NCBI GenBank assembly: GCA_030645915.1
Contig: JAUSNO010000038.1
Span: forward strand, 186,001 to 250,000
Source of the DNA: Undibacterium sp.
GTDB lineage: Bacteria > Pseudomonadota > Gammaproteobacteria > Burkholderiales > Burkholderiaceae_D
Length of the DNA stretch: 64,000 nt
Direction of reading: 5' to 3'
Shown here piece after piece: positions 26,166 through 36,399 of the stretch. The translations under genes were made by a program, and so were the position numbers. Within the stretch, counting starts at the first letter, position 1. Every line of letters begins with the position of its first letter. Under the pieces are notes generated by a model. It worked only from the letters and a program-made list of their open reading frames with translations, searched no databases and was not told the DNA's origin.

Positions 26166-27665
26166 TTATTGAGTGATAGGACGGATCGGAATAAATTGTG
26201 ATACATCACCACGACGCACCAAGAGTACGACGGCTTTTTTGGTATCCACCTTGCTCAACAAACTGGCAAATTGCTTGGCGTCTTTGACGTCGATATTATT
26301 CATGGTAAGAATAATATCCCCTGCACGCAAGCCCACTTGTGCAGCGGGCCCTTCAACGTTATCGATGACCACACCACCGCCAGGAACTTCTTTTCTTTGC
26401 GCATCACTTAGATCTGAAACATAAATTCCCAAGGCATTGCTGGCTTGTTCCTTTTTGCTTTTCTTGTCAGATTTCTGTGCCACTTTATCCGATTCAAGCT
26501 CAGTCACGTTGACGGTCAGTTCGCGCGCGCTGCCTTTTCTCCAGATGGAAATAGTTGCCTTACTACCCGGCTTGGTAGCCCCCACTATGCGCGGCAAGTC
26601 ACTCGATTTTTCAACCAGAATGCCATTGAATTTTAGAATCACGTCACCATCCTGAACGCCCGCTTTTTCTGCGGGACCACCGGCTTCGACTTTTCGAACT
26701 ACCGCGCCCTGTGCCTTAGTTAAGCCGATTGATTCCGCCACGTCCTTGGACAGCTCACCGATCTGCACACCGATGCGACCGCGCGTCACCGATCCTGAGG
26801 TTTTCAATTGCTCGACCACACGCATCGCTTCATCAATGGGAATCGCAAACGAGATGCCCATGTAGCCACCAGAACGGCTGTAAATCTGCGAATTGATACC
26901 GATCACTTCACCGCGCATGTTAATCAACGGGCCACCGGAATTACCCGGATTAACCGCAACGTCAGTCTGAATCAGTGGCAGGAAATCACCGGTATCACGC
27001 GCTTTGGCGGAGACGATACCGGCAGTCACGGTATTTTCCAGATCAAATGGCGAACCGATGGCAATCACCCATTCACCTGCCTTGATCTTGTCGGAATCGC
27101 CGATAGTCAGGCGCGGCAACTTGCTACCTTCAATCTTTAAAACAGCGACATCGGTACGCTTATCAGCACCGATCACCTTGGCTTTGAATTCCCGCTTATC
27201 CGTCAATTTGACATACACTTCAGAGGCGCCATCAACGACATGCGTATTGGTCAGCACATACCCATCTTGCGAAATGATGAAGCCTGATCCAACACCACGC
27301 GGCACTTCTTCCTCTTGCTGCTGTGGCGCTTGCTTACGATTTTTTGGTGCTGGCAATGGTTTGGGAGGAACAGGCGTGCCAAAAAAACGCCGGAAAAATT
27401 CCTGCATTTGCTCATCTTCCATTCCGGCGACATTTTGCCCGGCTTGTATTTTTTCTGTGGTGCGGATATTCACTACTGCCGGGCCTGCTTTTTCGATAAG
27501 CTCTGTAAACTCAGGCAAGCCAGCGCTCGCAACAGGAGCAGCTTGTGCTTGCGGCGTAGCCCCGATCACGGTCGGCACAACCAAACCGATACTGGCACTT
27601 AACAGTAAGGTAGAAAGCAAAGTGGAAACATTTTTTTCAATAGAAGAAAATTTGGATGTTTTCAT
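26166..27665 (-). CDS. mucD: Periplasmic serine protease MucD/DegQ (Do family)
   Basis: A trypsin-like HtrA protease that degrades misfolded envelope proteins. The catalytic triad is His142 (TNTHVV), Asp172 (RTDVAVL) and Ser243 (GNSGGP), followed by two PDZ domains. An N-terminal signal peptide ends near ATPQAQA. I chose the ATG at 27665. The frame can also start at a TTG ten codons upstream, but that would overlap the rseB stop and put charged residues before the signal sequence. It is the last gene of the sigma-E operon, as in Pseudomonas algU-mucABCD. Confidence 0.95.
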   Translation of the reverse strand: MKTSKFSSIEKNVSTLLSTLLLSASIGLVVPTVIGATPQAQAAPVASAGLPEFTELIEKAGPAVVNIRTTEKIQAGQNVAGMEDEQMQEFFRRFFGTPVPPKPLPAPKNRKQAPQQQEEEVPRGVGSGFIISQDGYVLTNTHVVDGASEVYVKLTDKREFKAKVIGADKRTDVAVLKIEGSKLPRLTIGDSDKIKAGEWVIAIGSPFDLENTVTAGIVSAKARDTGDFLPLIQTDVAVNPGNSGGPLINMRGEVIGINSQIYSRSGGYMGISFAIPIDEAMRVVEQLKTSGSVTRGRIGVQIGELSKDVAESIGLTKAQGAVVRKVEAGGPAEKAGVQDGDVILKFNGILVEKSSDLPRIVGATKPGSKATISIWRKGSARELTVNVTELESDKVAQKSDKKSKKEQASNALGIYVSDLSDAQRKEVPGGGVVIDNVEGPAAQVGLRAGDIILTMNNIDVKDAKQFASLLSKVDTKKAVVLLVRRGDVSQFIPIRPITQ

Positions 27666-27675
27666 GGTGTCATCA

Positions 27676-28689
27676 TCATTTGGGTTTAAATTCAATTGAG
27701 TTCATTACTTGTTTAATTGCGGCAAATGGCACTTCCCCTACCACCGTCAACCAATACTCTCCTTGGCGCCTGCCCATGAGAGTCATTGCCCCCTGCTGTA
27801 AACTGCCTTCCGTACGGCTGGCAGAATCAGGCTCAATAAAAACCGAGATCGCAGAGAGTCCATCAGAAAATATAATCTGTATCACTTCATGTGCCTTCGG
27901 CAAGTTGGAGGCCGCACCATTCGCTTTGATTGATATGGGGATCAATCGTTTCATTTCACGTGTTTTTTTAAATCCGGGCGGAAGTAATTTTACCGACCAC
28001 CCTGAATTGACATTGGCCTGCACCGTCAAATTCTCGACACGCCATTGTGTGACATTCGGAAAACTGGGTTTGATTCTTGATTTATCAATATCCCCAATCG
28101 AAATTTGGGTGAACGCAATTTGCTCGATGACTTCATTTTTTGGGTTGACCGTCTGCGCTCTCAATAACAAGCCAGTTGTTTTATCCAGACAAAGGCGATA
28201 TCCATAGCGTAGTGTATCTTTCGGTTCAAAAGTAAGCGTCTGACATTCTGCTCCAGCCACTCGGCTGACTTCGGCTTTTTTTATGACATACACATCGGGA
28301 AGAGAGTGAGAATTGCTGCTCAAAAGCGCAGGAAAAACCTCTTGGGTCACACTCTTTTCAACCTGTACGGTCTTACTTTCGGGAAGATAACAAGAAACCT
28401 CATCATTGCGGCGAATATATTCTCTAGGTTTTCCATCGAGAATTTCCAATTTCTCTATTTCACCCTGACTATCAGCAGCGTGCGTAATGCGTGAGGTGCG
28501 AATTTGGTTTGCTTGTTGATATACAAAAATACCGGAGTAATTTAATTTTTGCGCTGCCGATTGCACTCTGCGCAAAGTTTTTTGCATCTCATCCTGTGCA
28601 TCGGTATGCTGCGCATAAACTAAGGGCGAGAGACCAAAAACAGTCAATGCCAACAGGAATAATTTTGATCTTTGCAACAACATAGCCAT
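27676..28689 (-). CDS. rseB: Sigma-E factor regulatory protein RseB/MucB
   Basis: A periplasmic lipoprotein-sensor-like protein that binds RseA and shields it from proteolysis until lipid or LPS intermediates displace it. An N-terminal signal peptide ends near LSPLVYA, followed by the large MucB/RseB domain (LNYSGIFVYQQANQIRTSRITH) and the smaller C-terminal domain. It has 337 residues. It lies immediately after rseA (no gap) and 10 bp before mucD. Confidence 0.93.
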   Translation of the reverse strand: MAMLLQRSKLFLLALTVFGLSPLVYAQHTDAQDEMQKTLRRVQSAAQKLNYSGIFVYQQANQIRTSRITHAADSQGEIEKLEILDGKPREYIRRNDEVSCYLPESKTVQVEKSVTQEVFPALLSSNSHSLPDVYVIKKAEVSRVAGAECQTLTFEPKDTLRYGYRLCLDKTTGLLLRAQTVNPKNEVIEQIAFTQISIGDIDKSRIKPSFPNVTQWRVENLTVQANVNSGWSVKLLPPGFKKTREMKRLIPISIKANGAASNLPKAHEVIQIIFSDGLSAISVFIEPDSASRTEGSLQQGAMTLMGRRQGEYWLTVVGEVPFAAIKQVMNSIEFKPK

Positions 28690-29355
28690 TTATTTCTCTG
28701 AAGCTGCAGGAGTAGCCGAAACTGCATTGGCCCGCGTGACGAATTGAGTACCATTTCCAATGGCGGGAGAAAATTTTTGATGCGCCAATAAATAACTATC
28801 CAGACGCGGATCTCTTAGCATCTCTATTTGCTCATTTGGTTTATGCGGTACGTCAGCGAGAGAAGGATTAGATGCCAGTTGTATTCCATCTGGCTGCGAC
28901 TTGATGGGTTGCTCCATTTTTGAGACCATCAGGCCTGAATTCGGCTGCGCCCCAAATAAAGGAATAATTTGTGGAGCCATAAAAAACGCCACTGCGGCGG
29001 CAGCCGCCATACTCGTCATGGCCATATAACGCGAAAAACGCGGTTGCTTCAGACTGATTACATTGGAGGAGACTAGCGGCTCATTCACAGTTACTGGCGC
29101 AATTTTTGGTGCCAGCACGACTGGCTCGGCATTAAGTAACGCAGAAAATCTAGACGAAAAATCCGGGCTCAATCTCACTGCAAGATCATCGGAGTGCAAT
29201 ACATCTCCAATCTGATGATAAATATCCCAGGTTTGCTTCCCTTCATGATTATTCACATTACCCAATTTAGCTACCGCCAACTCCCATTGCGCATCGGATA
29301 ACTCACCATCCATCATGGCAGAGATATTATCGAATTGAGTAGTGTCTGTTTTCAT
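28690..29355 (-). CDS. rseA: Anti-sigma-E factor RseA/MucA
   Basis: An inner-membrane protein whose cytoplasmic N-terminus holds RpoE inactive. The N-terminal domain (ISAMMDGELSDAQWELAVAKL) is the RseA-N sigma-binding fold. A single membrane segment lies at about residues 111-129 (MAMTSMAAAAAVAFFMAP), followed by a periplasmic tail that RseB would bind. It has 221 residues and lies 84 bp downstream of rpoE. Confidence 0.93.
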   Translation of the reverse strand: MKTDTTQFDNISAMMDGELSDAQWELAVAKLGNVNNHEGKQTWDIYHQIGDVLHSDDLAVRLSPDFSSRFSALLNAEPVVLAPKIAPVTVNEPLVSSNVISLKQPRFSRYMAMTSMAAAAAVAFFMAPQIIPLFGAQPNSGLMVSKMEQPIKSQPDGIQLASNPSLADVPHKPNEQIEMLRDPRLDSYLLAHQKFSPAIGNGTQFVTRANAVSATPAASEK

Positions 29356-29439
29356 GGTTTGTTCCGAAATAGGTAGTGCAAATTCTAAATAGATTCAATC
29401 TATCACTGGCAATATGCGAGATGCGTCTTCATTATTGAC

Positions 29440-30042
29440 TCACCATCGCTGTTCAATACTTGTTCCAATCAAAGGGCGTAATTTTTCGGCAATTGCCTCG
29501 CGCGCCCTAAAAATTCGACTTCTCACAGTTCCTATCGGACACAACATCACCTCCGCAATTTCGTCGTAACTCAAGCCTTCAATTTCACGCAAAGTAATCG
29601 CATTACGCAATTCTTCAGGCAAAGACGCCATGGCGGAATTGACAGTTTCAGCAATTTGTTTCGTTGCGAGTAGAGACTCTGGTGTGTTTATATCCCTTAG
29701 TCCATCTGCATCAACAAAAGTTTCAGCTTCTTCAATGTCGGCATCAGTTGATGTTGGAGTGCGCCGCCCTTGTGTCACCAGATAATTTTTAGCAGTATTG
29801 ATTCCAATTCGATACAACCAGGTATAAAAAGCAGAATCCCCACGAAAATTTGCCATCGCACGATAGGCTTTAATGAATGACTCTTGAACTACATCTTCCG
29901 CCTCTGCATGATCATGGACGAGCCTAGACACGAGCCTAAATAGTTTCCTTTGATATTTGGAAACCAGAAGCTCGAATGCCTTTTTATCACCACGTTGTAC
30001 GCGTTCAACAAGCAGTTGATCAATTTCGCGTTCTGTCGTCAC
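29440..30042 (-). CDS. rpoE: RNA polymerase sigma factor RpoE (ECF, sigma-E/AlgU)
   Basis: The envelope-stress sigma factor. Region 2 (FELLVSKYQRKLFRLVSRLV..DVVQESFIKAYRAMANFRGDSAFYTWLYRI) and region 4 (LPEELRNAITLREIEGLSYDEIAEVMLCPIGTVRSRIFRAREAI) are complete, and the 200 residues are standard. The start is a GTG with an AGGAAAG Shine-Dalgarno a few bases upstream. A sigma-E-type promoter lies 50-85 bp upstream (30096-30126), indicating autoregulation. Confidence 0.97.
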   Translation of the reverse strand: MTTEREIDQLLVERVQRGDKKAFELLVSKYQRKLFRLVSRLVHDHAEAEDVVQESFIKAYRAMANFRGDSAFYTWLYRIGINTAKNYLVTQGRRTPTSTDADIEEAETFVDADGLRDINTPESLLATKQIAETVNSAMASLPEELRNAITLREIEGLSYDEIAEVMLCPIGTVRSRIFRAREAIAEKLRPLIGTSIEQRW

Positions 30043-30095
30043 TCATTCTTTCCTATTTTACTCATCAACCAATACGGCAATACACGCGAAGCAAT

Positions 30096-30126
30096 CAGTA
30101 GAGTCCGCTTTCAACTTAAAAGTTCC
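30096..30126 (-). promoter_or_regulatory. Candidate sigma-E promoter driving rpoE
   Basis: On the minus strand GGAACTT (30126-30120) is followed after 17 bp by TCTACTG (30102-30096). This closely resembles the sigma-E consensus (GGAACTT, about 16 bp, TCNRA). The expected start of transcription is some 45-50 bp before the rpoE GTG. The -35 box overlaps the last codons and stop of the upstream ygfX-like gene. Confidence 0.65.
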
Positions 30127-30610
30127 CCGAAGCTACATCCATACTTGAAACTGCTTTTATCGAAGTGTGCATTGCAATCCAGCGCACAGCAACCGAAAGC
30201 CGTCTAAAGCTATCAGCATCCAGACAATCACGCATGACAACGAAAACACGTACTCGTCCATCATCCGAGCGCAGATGCAACAATAATAGCGCTGACCAGA
30301 GGACGCTTTTGTCTATCATCACTACATTCACAGAATCCATACCCGGCACATCAGATGTCAACACCCTGAGGATGATATTTCCTGAATCAGAGATATCCAA
30401 TTGAACACTCTGCCGCATCCGAAAAAATCTCAGCATCACAAACAAACTCGCAAAACCGAACACCGCCGTCAATGAGATGACCTCAATCAGATCACGTTCA
30501 AAGCTAAGGATAAGATAGGCGATGCTGCCATTTGCAACGACGACCATCAACACCAGCATAACGGCGAGCATTCTTGAAGGATTGATAGTAGCGGAGAGTG
30601 CGATAGCCAT
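30116..30610 (-). CDS. YgfX-like small membrane protein
   Basis: The 164 residues begin with two hydrophobic segments (about 14-35 and 40-58), followed by a soluble domain. The stretch LRSDDGRVRVFVVMRDCLDADSFRRL matches the end of E. coli YgfX/CptA in pattern. YgfX-family proteins have been linked to cell-shape/toxin function and succinate dehydrogenase assembly; the role here is not established. It lies directly between the fabF terminator and rpoE. Its start has only a few bases after the fabF terminator and no clear Shine-Dalgarno, so a later start (Met14) is possible. Confidence 0.6.
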   Translation of the reverse strand: MAIALSATINPSRMLAVMLVLMVVVANGSIAYLILSFERDLIEVISLTAVFGFASLFVMLRFFRMRQSVQLDISDSGNIILRVLTSDVPGMDSVNVVMIDKSVLWSALLLLHLRSDDGRVRVFVVMRDCLDADSFRRLSVAVRWIAMHTSIKAVSSMDVASGNF

Positions 30611-30617
30611 AGGTTTG

Positions 30618-30661
30618 CAAAAAAAATCGGCACTTCATTCCCAAAGAAAACGAAGTGCCGA
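30618..30661 (-). terminator. Terminator of fabF
   Basis: TCGGCACTTC and GAAGTGCCGA form a perfect 10-bp stem with a 15-nt loop; on the minus strand it is followed by a run of U. It lies 40 bp past fabF. Confidence 0.9.
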
Positions 30662-30700
30662 TAGATCGACCAAAAAGACATCGGTCAGGTATTTACACGA

Positions 30701-31942
30701 TCAAACTTTACCAAAAATCAATGTACCGTTTGTTCCGCCAAAACCAAAATTATTTTTCATCGCAAAATTGATCTTCATATCTCTTGCGGTGTTTGCACAA
30801 TAATCGAGATCACATTCAGGATCCTGATTAATGATGTTAATGGTAGGAGGCGAAATTTGATTGTGCAATGCAAGAACAGTCAACACCGACTCAAGTCCGC
30901 CAGCGCCACCCAATAAATGACCAGTCATCGACTTGGTCGAATTAACAGTCATCTTGTAGGCATGGTCGGCAAACGTTGCTTTGATGGCATCCGTTTCATT
31001 TTTATCACCCAAAGACGTGGACGTACCATGTGCATTGAGGTAATTAATCTGATCAAAATTGAGACCGGCATTTTTCAATGCATTAACCATGCTGCGACGT
31101 GGACCATCCATGGTTGGCGTCGTAATATGATAAGCATCACCGCTCATACCAAACCCCAAAACCTCAGCGTAAATCTTTGCGCCACGTACTTTAGCATGTT
31201 CATACTCTTCAAGGACCATAACTCCAGCCCCCTCACCAAGTACAAAACCATCCCTGTCTTTATCCCAAGGCCGAGATGCGGTTGCCGGATCATCATTACG
31301 AGTAGAAAGAGCACGCGCGGAAGCAAAGCCACCAAGGCCTAATGGTGAAATCGTTGATTCTGCGCCCCCTGCAATCATGACATCAGCATCACCGTACTCA
31401 ATCATGCGTGCAGCGGATCCGATGCAATGCAAACCGGTAGAACATGCCGTCACAATCGCCAAGTTTGGACCTTTCAGCCCATACTTGATCGATAAGTTAC
31501 CTGAAATCATATTAATGATAGAGGCGGGAACAAAGAATGGTGTGATGCGACGCGGTCCGCGCGCAGTCAAAATATCCTTGGTTTCCTCTATCAGTGGCAA
31601 ACCGCCGATTCCAGACCCGACGATAACACCGATACGATCCGCGTTCTCTTCAGTGACTTCCAGACCACTGTCCTGAATTGCCTGTACCCCGGCAGCGATC
31701 CCAAAATGGATAAAAGTATCCATATTGCGCGCTTCTTTGGCGGGGATGTAATCCTCAATATTGAAACCCTTCACCTCACCTGCAAAATGCGTGGTGAAGG
31801 GAGTAGCATCAAATTTCGTAATCGTTGCAATACCGGACTTGCCTGCCGTGATCGCTCCCCAAGTATCGGCAATATTATTGCCGACAGGGGTCACGCAACC
31901 AAGACCAGTGATTACTACACGACGTTTAAGCGTAAGGCTCAA
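30701..31942 (-). CDS. fabF: Beta-ketoacyl-ACP synthase II
   Basis: The elongating condensing enzyme of type II fatty acid synthesis, important for cis-vaccenate formation. The active-site Cys is in TACSTGLHC (about residue 165); the two catalytic His lie in NAHGTST and GHLLGGAGG, with FGFGGTNG near the C-terminus. It has 413 residues. It follows acpP by 36 bp and ends the fab cluster at a terminator. Confidence 0.97.
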   Translation of the reverse strand: MSLTLKRRVVITGLGCVTPVGNNIADTWGAITAGKSGIATITKFDATPFTTHFAGEVKGFNIEDYIPAKEARNMDTFIHFGIAAGVQAIQDSGLEVTEENADRIGVIVGSGIGGLPLIEETKDILTARGPRRITPFFVPASIINMISGNLSIKYGLKGPNLAIVTACSTGLHCIGSAARMIEYGDADVMIAGGAESTISPLGLGGFASARALSTRNDDPATASRPWDKDRDGFVLGEGAGVMVLEEYEHAKVRGAKIYAEVLGFGMSGDAYHITTPTMDGPRRSMVNALKNAGLNFDQINYLNAHGTSTSLGDKNETDAIKATFADHAYKMTVNSTKSMTGHLLGGAGGLESVLTVLALHNQISPPTINIINQDPECDLDYCANTARDMKINFAMKNNFGFGGTNGTLIFGKV

Positions 31943-31978
31943 GCGCTTCTCCTGGATTTAAAAACGATATTGCCTGAA

Positions 31979-32218
31979 TTAGGCTTTGACGTGTGCTGTA
32001 GCGTAGTCAATCGCTTGTTTCACGGTAGTGATTTTTTCAGCTTGTTCGTCAGGAATTTCCATTTCGAATTCATCTTCGAGTGCCATCACGAGTTCTACTG
32101 TGTCAAGTGAATCTGCACCAAGATCATCTACAAAAGATGATTCAATTTTGATGTCAGCATCAGCGACGCCCAGTTGCTCAGCGACGATTTTTCTAACGCG
32201 TTGTTCGATATCGGACAT
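31979..32218 (-). CDS. acpP: Acyl carrier protein
   Basis: A 79-residue acidic helical carrier whose phosphopantetheine attaches to Ser37 in the GADSLD motif. It carries acyl chains between the Fab enzymes. It sits between fabG and fabF; the 135-bp gap upstream leaves room for a separate strong promoter, as is common for acpP. Confidence 0.98.
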   Translation of the reverse strand: MSDIEQRVRKIVAEQLGVADADIKIESSFVDDLGADSLDTVELVMALEDEFEMEIPDEQAEKITTVKQAIDYATAHVKA

Positions 32219-32353
32219 ATTTGTCTCCAGTGGTGGTTACAGAAAGTGCGCGCATTTTAGCAGGTTTGCGCGCAAAAAAAGCAAATTTGCATTTCCCCGG
32301 TCTATCTCCGGTTAATTTCGGCGATTATTACGGCAAATAGCAATTAAAATAAA

Positions 32354-33106
32354 TTAACACAAATACATGCCGCCATTGACATGCAAAGTTGTTCCCGTAA
32401 TATACCCTGCTTCTGGTGAAGCGAGGAAAACGGTAGCGGCCGCAATGTCTTCTGGCTGACCTAATTTTGCCATTGGAATTTGTTGCAAGATGGCGGCTCT
32501 CTGCTCATCCGTCAGAGCCTTAGTCATATCGGTATCAATAAAACCAGGCGCGACACAATTGACAGTGATATTGCGACTTCCAATCTCTCTTGCCAATGCC
32601 CGGCTCATGCCAGCAACACCCGCTTTAGCTGCAGCGTAATTCATTTGACCCGGATTACCTGATGAGCCGACGACAGACGTGATATTAATGATACGTCCAT
32701 GCTTGGCTTTCATCATGCCACGCAACACCGCACGGGAAAGTCGGGCGACTGCGTTCAAATTGGTGGAGATAACATTATCCCAATCTTCTTCTTTCATACG
32801 CATGGCGAGCTGATCTTGCGTAATGCCGGCATTATTAACAAGAATAGATAAGCTACCGAATTCTTTTTGAATTTCATCGACCAGCGTACCGCAACGAGCG
32901 ACATCATTTACATCGAACGCAACGCCTTTACCTGCGTTTGGGCTGATTTCATTCAGATAAGCAGAAATAGCTTCGGCGCCTGCTTCTGATGTGGCAGTGC
33001 CGATGACGCGCGCACCTGCACGTGCCAAGCCTATCGCAATAGCTTTGCCAATACCGCGGGATGCTCCGGTGACAAGTGCCACCTGATTTGTTAATTGCTG
33101 TGTCAT
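32354..33106 (-). CDS. fabG: 3-oxoacyl-ACP reductase FabG
   Basis: An NADPH-dependent short-chain dehydrogenase that reduces beta-ketoacyl-ACP. The cofactor motif TGASRGIGKAIA, the NNAG motif, the catalytic Ser/Tyr-x-x-x-Lys (SVVGSSG and YAAAKAG) and the C-terminal GGMYL ending are all present. I chose the ATG at 33106 (MTQQLTNQVALVTG); an in-frame TTG five codons upstream is less likely. About 250 residues. Confidence 0.96.
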   Translation of the reverse strand: MTQQLTNQVALVTGASRGIGKAIAIGLARAGARVIGTATSEAGAEAISAYLNEISPNAGKGVAFDVNDVARCGTLVDEIQKEFGSLSILVNNAGITQDQLAMRMKEEDWDNVISTNLNAVARLSRAVLRGMMKAKHGRIINITSVVGSSGNPGQMNYAAAKAGVAGMSRALAREIGSRNITVNCVAPGFIDTDMTKALTDEQRAAILQQIPMAKLGQPEDIAAATVFLASPEAGYITGTTLHVNGGMYLC

Positions 33107-33126
33107 ATTTTGTGTCGCCAATCGTT

Positions 33127-34074
33127 CTATTTTAGAATTTCCATTATTTTTTCAAGTGAAGCCTGATCAAACATGGCATCACCAATCAAATCTGCGTTAA
33201 TTCTCTTGGTCAAGCCAGCCAATACTTTGCCCGGGCCACATTCGATCACATGTGTGACGCCGCTTGCACCAATTTTTTGGATTGTTTCAACCCATCGCAC
33301 TGTACTGGCAGCCTGACGCACCAGCGCGTCCTTAATTGCGGCAGCATCGCTAACAATAGCCACATCGACGTTATTCACCAAAGAAATTGTTGGCGCAGAA
33401 AAGCTTAAATTCTCCAGATAACCATGCAATTTAACCGAAGCTGGTTTTAATAATGAAGAGTGAAATGGTGCTGACACCGGCAAAATTAAGGCACGCTTGG
33501 CGCCTTTTGCTTTGGCGATCTCGCACGCGCGCTCAACTGCGGCCTTACTGCCAGCGATAACCACCTGGGCCGGCGCATTGAAATTCACGGCCTCAACCAC
33601 TTCGCCAGGATAACCCGCTGACGCTTCGGCACATGCTGAAGTCACATCTTCATCAGAAAGACCCAGGATGGCCGCCATCGCTCCCTGCCCTACAGGCACC
33701 GCACTTTGCATTGCCTCGGCACGAAAACGCACTAGCGGTACTGCATCCTTGAATGCAATCACGCCCGAGGCGACCAACGCAGAATACTCACCAAGGCTAT
33801 GGCCCGCAACGATGGAGGGAAGTGCTCCACCAGCGGCGATCCAGGCGCGATAGCAAGCTACCGCCGCCGTCAACATCACTGGCTGCGTATTAGTCGTCAG
33901 ATCCAGCGACTCTTTTGGACCTTCGGCAATTAACTTGCCAAGATCGAATTGCAGAGCCTCTGATGCCTCCGCTATCGTCTGTTGCACCACACTATTGTCA
34001 GCAAAACCATTCAGCATGCCGATGGCCTGAGAGCCCTGGCCCGGGAAAACAAAAGCAAATTGCGTCATATTCAT
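33127..34074 (-). CDS. fabD: Malonyl-CoA-ACP transacylase
   Basis: It loads malonyl groups onto ACP. The catalytic Ser93 lies in GHSLGEYSAL, with the family's FPGQGSQ near the N-terminus and the catalytic His in SAPFHSS. It has 315 residues. It lies between fabH (30 bp upstream) and fabG (20 bp downstream). Confidence 0.97.
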   Translation of the reverse strand: MNMTQFAFVFPGQGSQAIGMLNGFADNSVVQQTIAEASEALQFDLGKLIAEGPKESLDLTTNTQPVMLTAAVACYRAWIAAGGALPSIVAGHSLGEYSALVASGVIAFKDAVPLVRFRAEAMQSAVPVGQGAMAAILGLSDEDVTSACAEASAGYPGEVVEAVNFNAPAQVVIAGSKAAVERACEIAKAKGAKRALILPVSAPFHSSLLKPASVKLHGYLENLSFSAPTISLVNNVDVAIVSDAAAIKDALVRQAASTVRWVETIQKIGASGVTHVIECGPGKVLAGLTKRINADLIGDAMFDQASLEKIMEILK

Positions 34075-34104
34075 TAAATTTTCAGTATTTTTTAAATAAT
34101 CAAA

Positions 34105-35091
34105 TTACATCCGGACAATCGCGGCACCCCAGGTAAAGCCACCGCCCACACCTTCCAGCATGACGGTTTGACCCTTTTTAATGCGACCATCTCTGACCGC
34201 GACATCTAATGCAAGTGGAATGGAGGCGGCCGAAGTATTGCCGTGCTGATCGACTGTCACGATCACTTTATCCATCGACATCTCTAATTTCTTCGCAGTG
34301 CTTTGCATGATGCGAATATTTGCCTGATGCGGCACCAGCCAGTCGATCTGTGAAGCCTCCAGACCAGCTATTTCCAAAACTTCATTGGCGACTTTTTCGA
34401 GCACGTGCACCGCTAATTTGAAGACTGCTTTTCCATCCATATACAGGAAGGAACTTCCGGCAATAACGCCAGCATGCACATTACCGGGCACGCACAGAAC
34501 GTTTGCATGACTGCCATCGGCATGCAATTTGGTTGCCAACACGCCCGGCTCAGTTGATTGCGACATGATAATGGCACCTGCACCATCGCCAAACAGCACG
34601 CAAGTAGTTCGATCCTGGAAATTCAAGATTCGCGAAAACACTTCTGCACCGATGATCAGCGCGTTTTTATGCGCGCCAGACTTGATCATGCTGTCCGCCA
34701 TCGCCATTGCATAAATAAAACCACTGCAAACTGCCTGCACGTCTACTGCGGCAGCGCCATTGGTCATACCTAGTTTATTTTGCACGACACAGGCAGTGCT
34801 GGGAAATCCACCCAAAAAATCCGGCGTCGAAGTCGCCAGAATGATCAGATCAATATCATTGGCATGCAGATTGGCAGCATCCAATGCGTGTTTAGCAGCT
34901 TCAACTGCCATATCACTGGAAGTGACGAAGGGCTCTGCGTAATGGCGCGCGGAAATACCGCTACGAGAAAAAATCCATTCGTCAGAAGTTTCAACACCAT
35001 TGGCTGCCAGTTGCTCAGTCAAATCCTGATTACTTACCCGCTTTGGAGGCAGATAACTGCCGGTTCCGATAATTTTACTAAAGAAAGTCAT
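34105..35091 (-). CDS. fabH: Beta-ketoacyl-ACP synthase III
   Basis: It initiates fatty acid synthesis by condensing acetyl-CoA with malonyl-ACP. The catalytic triad is Cys122 (AVCSGF), His in VPHQANIRI and Asn in HGNTSAAS. Its 328 residues and the C-terminal GGGFTWGA motif are typical. It follows plsX by 32 bp, the usual plsX-fabH-fabD-fabG-acpP-fabF order. Confidence 0.97.
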   Translation of the reverse strand: MTFFSKIIGTGSYLPPKRVSNQDLTEQLAANGVETSDEWIFSRSGISARHYAEPFVTSSDMAVEAAKHALDAANLHANDIDLIILATSTPDFLGGFPSTACVVQNKLGMTNGAAAVDVQAVCSGFIYAMAMADSMIKSGAHKNALIIGAEVFSRILNFQDRTTCVLFGDGAGAIIMSQSTEPGVLATKLHADGSHANVLCVPGNVHAGVIAGSSFLYMDGKAVFKLAVHVLEKVANEVLEIAGLEASQIDWLVPHQANIRIMQSTAKKLEMSMDKVIVTVDQHGNTSAASIPLALDVAVRDGRIKKGQTVMLEGVGGGFTWGAAIVRM

Positions 35092-35123
35092 GCTGTTTTC
35101 TGTGTAATATTCTGTGAAATAGT

Positions 35124-36182
35124 TTAATTGGATTCGTTAGTTTCTAACGAAGGTGCTGCTGCAGGCATCAACTCTGCCATGGATGTCGAAATACGTGAGA
35201 GCACATCGTTTTTTGCTGCATCGAATGCACGTTGAATCGCCCATTCATAACTGTACTTATCTGCACTGCCATGACTCTTGAATACCAAACCACGCAAACC
35301 TAGCAGGCTACCGCCATTATAATTCGAAGGATTCATGGTACGTGAAATCGATTTAAGCGCACCACGAGCGATCAGCGCGCCAAGCATATTCAATGGATTA
35401 CTCTTAAATGCTTGAGTCAATGTAATTTTGACGAAGCGCCCCATACCCTCAGCGGCCTTGAGTGTCACATTACCGACAAAGCCATCACAGACCACGATAT
35501 CGGTCGTGCCTTCAAAAATATCATTGCCTTCTACATTGCCATAAAAATTAAGCAAACCTCTCTCATGATCGGCACGCAATAATTGCGCTGTTTTCTTGAC
35601 GACATCATTTCCCTTGATATCTTCTTCGCCCACGTTCAGTAAGCCAATGCTCGGCCGCGCCTTACCCTCCAGTGCCGCAACCAAAGCAGAACCCATAATA
35701 GCGAACTGATGCAAATGCAGCGGCTCACAATCCACGTTGGCACCAAGATCAAGCATGTAGGTAGGGAGATTTTTTTGATTAGGCAAAATACTGCAAATGG
35801 CAGGTCTATCAACCCCTGGCATAGTTTTCAGCACATAACGCGACACAGCCATCAGAGCGCCGGTATTTCCCGCCGAGACGCAAGCCTGCGCATGACCGTC
35901 TTTAACTTGAGTGACAGCAACACGCATCGAAGAGTCTTTCTTCCTGCGCAACGCCACCTCGATAGGATCGTCCATTTCGACCACTTCAGTCGCGTTGACT
36001 ATCGACATCCGTGGATGGTGCAGTGCGCCGAGATTATTCAATTCAGCTTTAATAATCGCCTCTTGTCCAACCAAAAGAAACTCGACATCCGGCTCGCGGT
36101 TGGCGAATGAAAGCGCTGCTGCTACGGTAACTGTCGGGCCGTGATCTCCACCCATACAGTCGATTGATATTTTTATGGTCAT
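35124..36182 (-). CDS. plsX: Phosphate acyltransferase PlsX
   Basis: It makes acyl-phosphate from acyl-ACP, the donor for PlsY in phospholipid synthesis. The N-terminal [12 protein letters not shown] motif and blocks [13 protein letters not shown]-like (here [13 protein letters not shown]), LDLGANVDC and GFVGNV are visible. It has 352 residues. It lies 160 bp beyond the rpmF terminator, so the fatty-acid cluster probably has its own promoter in 36183-36340. Confidence 0.96.
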   Translation of the reverse strand: MTIKISIDCMGGDHGPTVTVAAALSFANREPDVEFLLVGQEAIIKAELNNLGALHHPRMSIVNATEVVEMDDPIEVALRRKKDSSMRVAVTQVKDGHAQACVSAGNTGALMAVSRYVLKTMPGVDRPAICSILPNQKNLPTYMLDLGANVDCEPLHLHQFAIMGSALVAALEGKARPSIGLLNVGEEDIKGNDVVKKTAQLLRADHERGLLNFYGNVEGNDIFEGTTDIVVCDGFVGNVTLKAAEGMGRFVKITLTQAFKSNPLNMLGALIARGALKSISRTMNPSNYNGGSLLGLRGLVFKSHGSADKYSYEWAIQRAFDAAKNDVLSRISTSMAELMPAAAPSLETNESN

Positions 36183-36340
36183 GTAGTGAGACTAAACTTC
36201 ATCTTGAAACAGCTATGTTAACAAGATTGACGCATTTAAACCGAACAATTTCATTGTTTAGCATCGACATAATGCTGCCTAGATAATGAATTTTGTGATT
36301 TTATGCTGGTGAATTAATAATAAATACAGGAATCTCAGAT

Positions 36341-36380
36341 AAAAAAAAGCGGCGTCAAGTGCAAGACTCGTTACGCCGCT
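36341..36380 (-). terminator. Terminator after rpmF
   Basis: AGCGGCGT (36348-36355) pairs with ACGCCGCT (36373-36380), and the A run at 36341-36347 gives a U tail on the minus strand. It separates yceD-rpmF from the plsX-fab cluster. Confidence 0.8.
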
Positions 36381-36399
36381 TCATCACCAAGAAAAAATA

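Noticed and set aside
26166-27695. TTG start for mucD ten codons upstream
   Set aside because: It would overlap the rseB stop and place acidic residues ahead of a normal signal peptide; the ATG at 27665 fits better.
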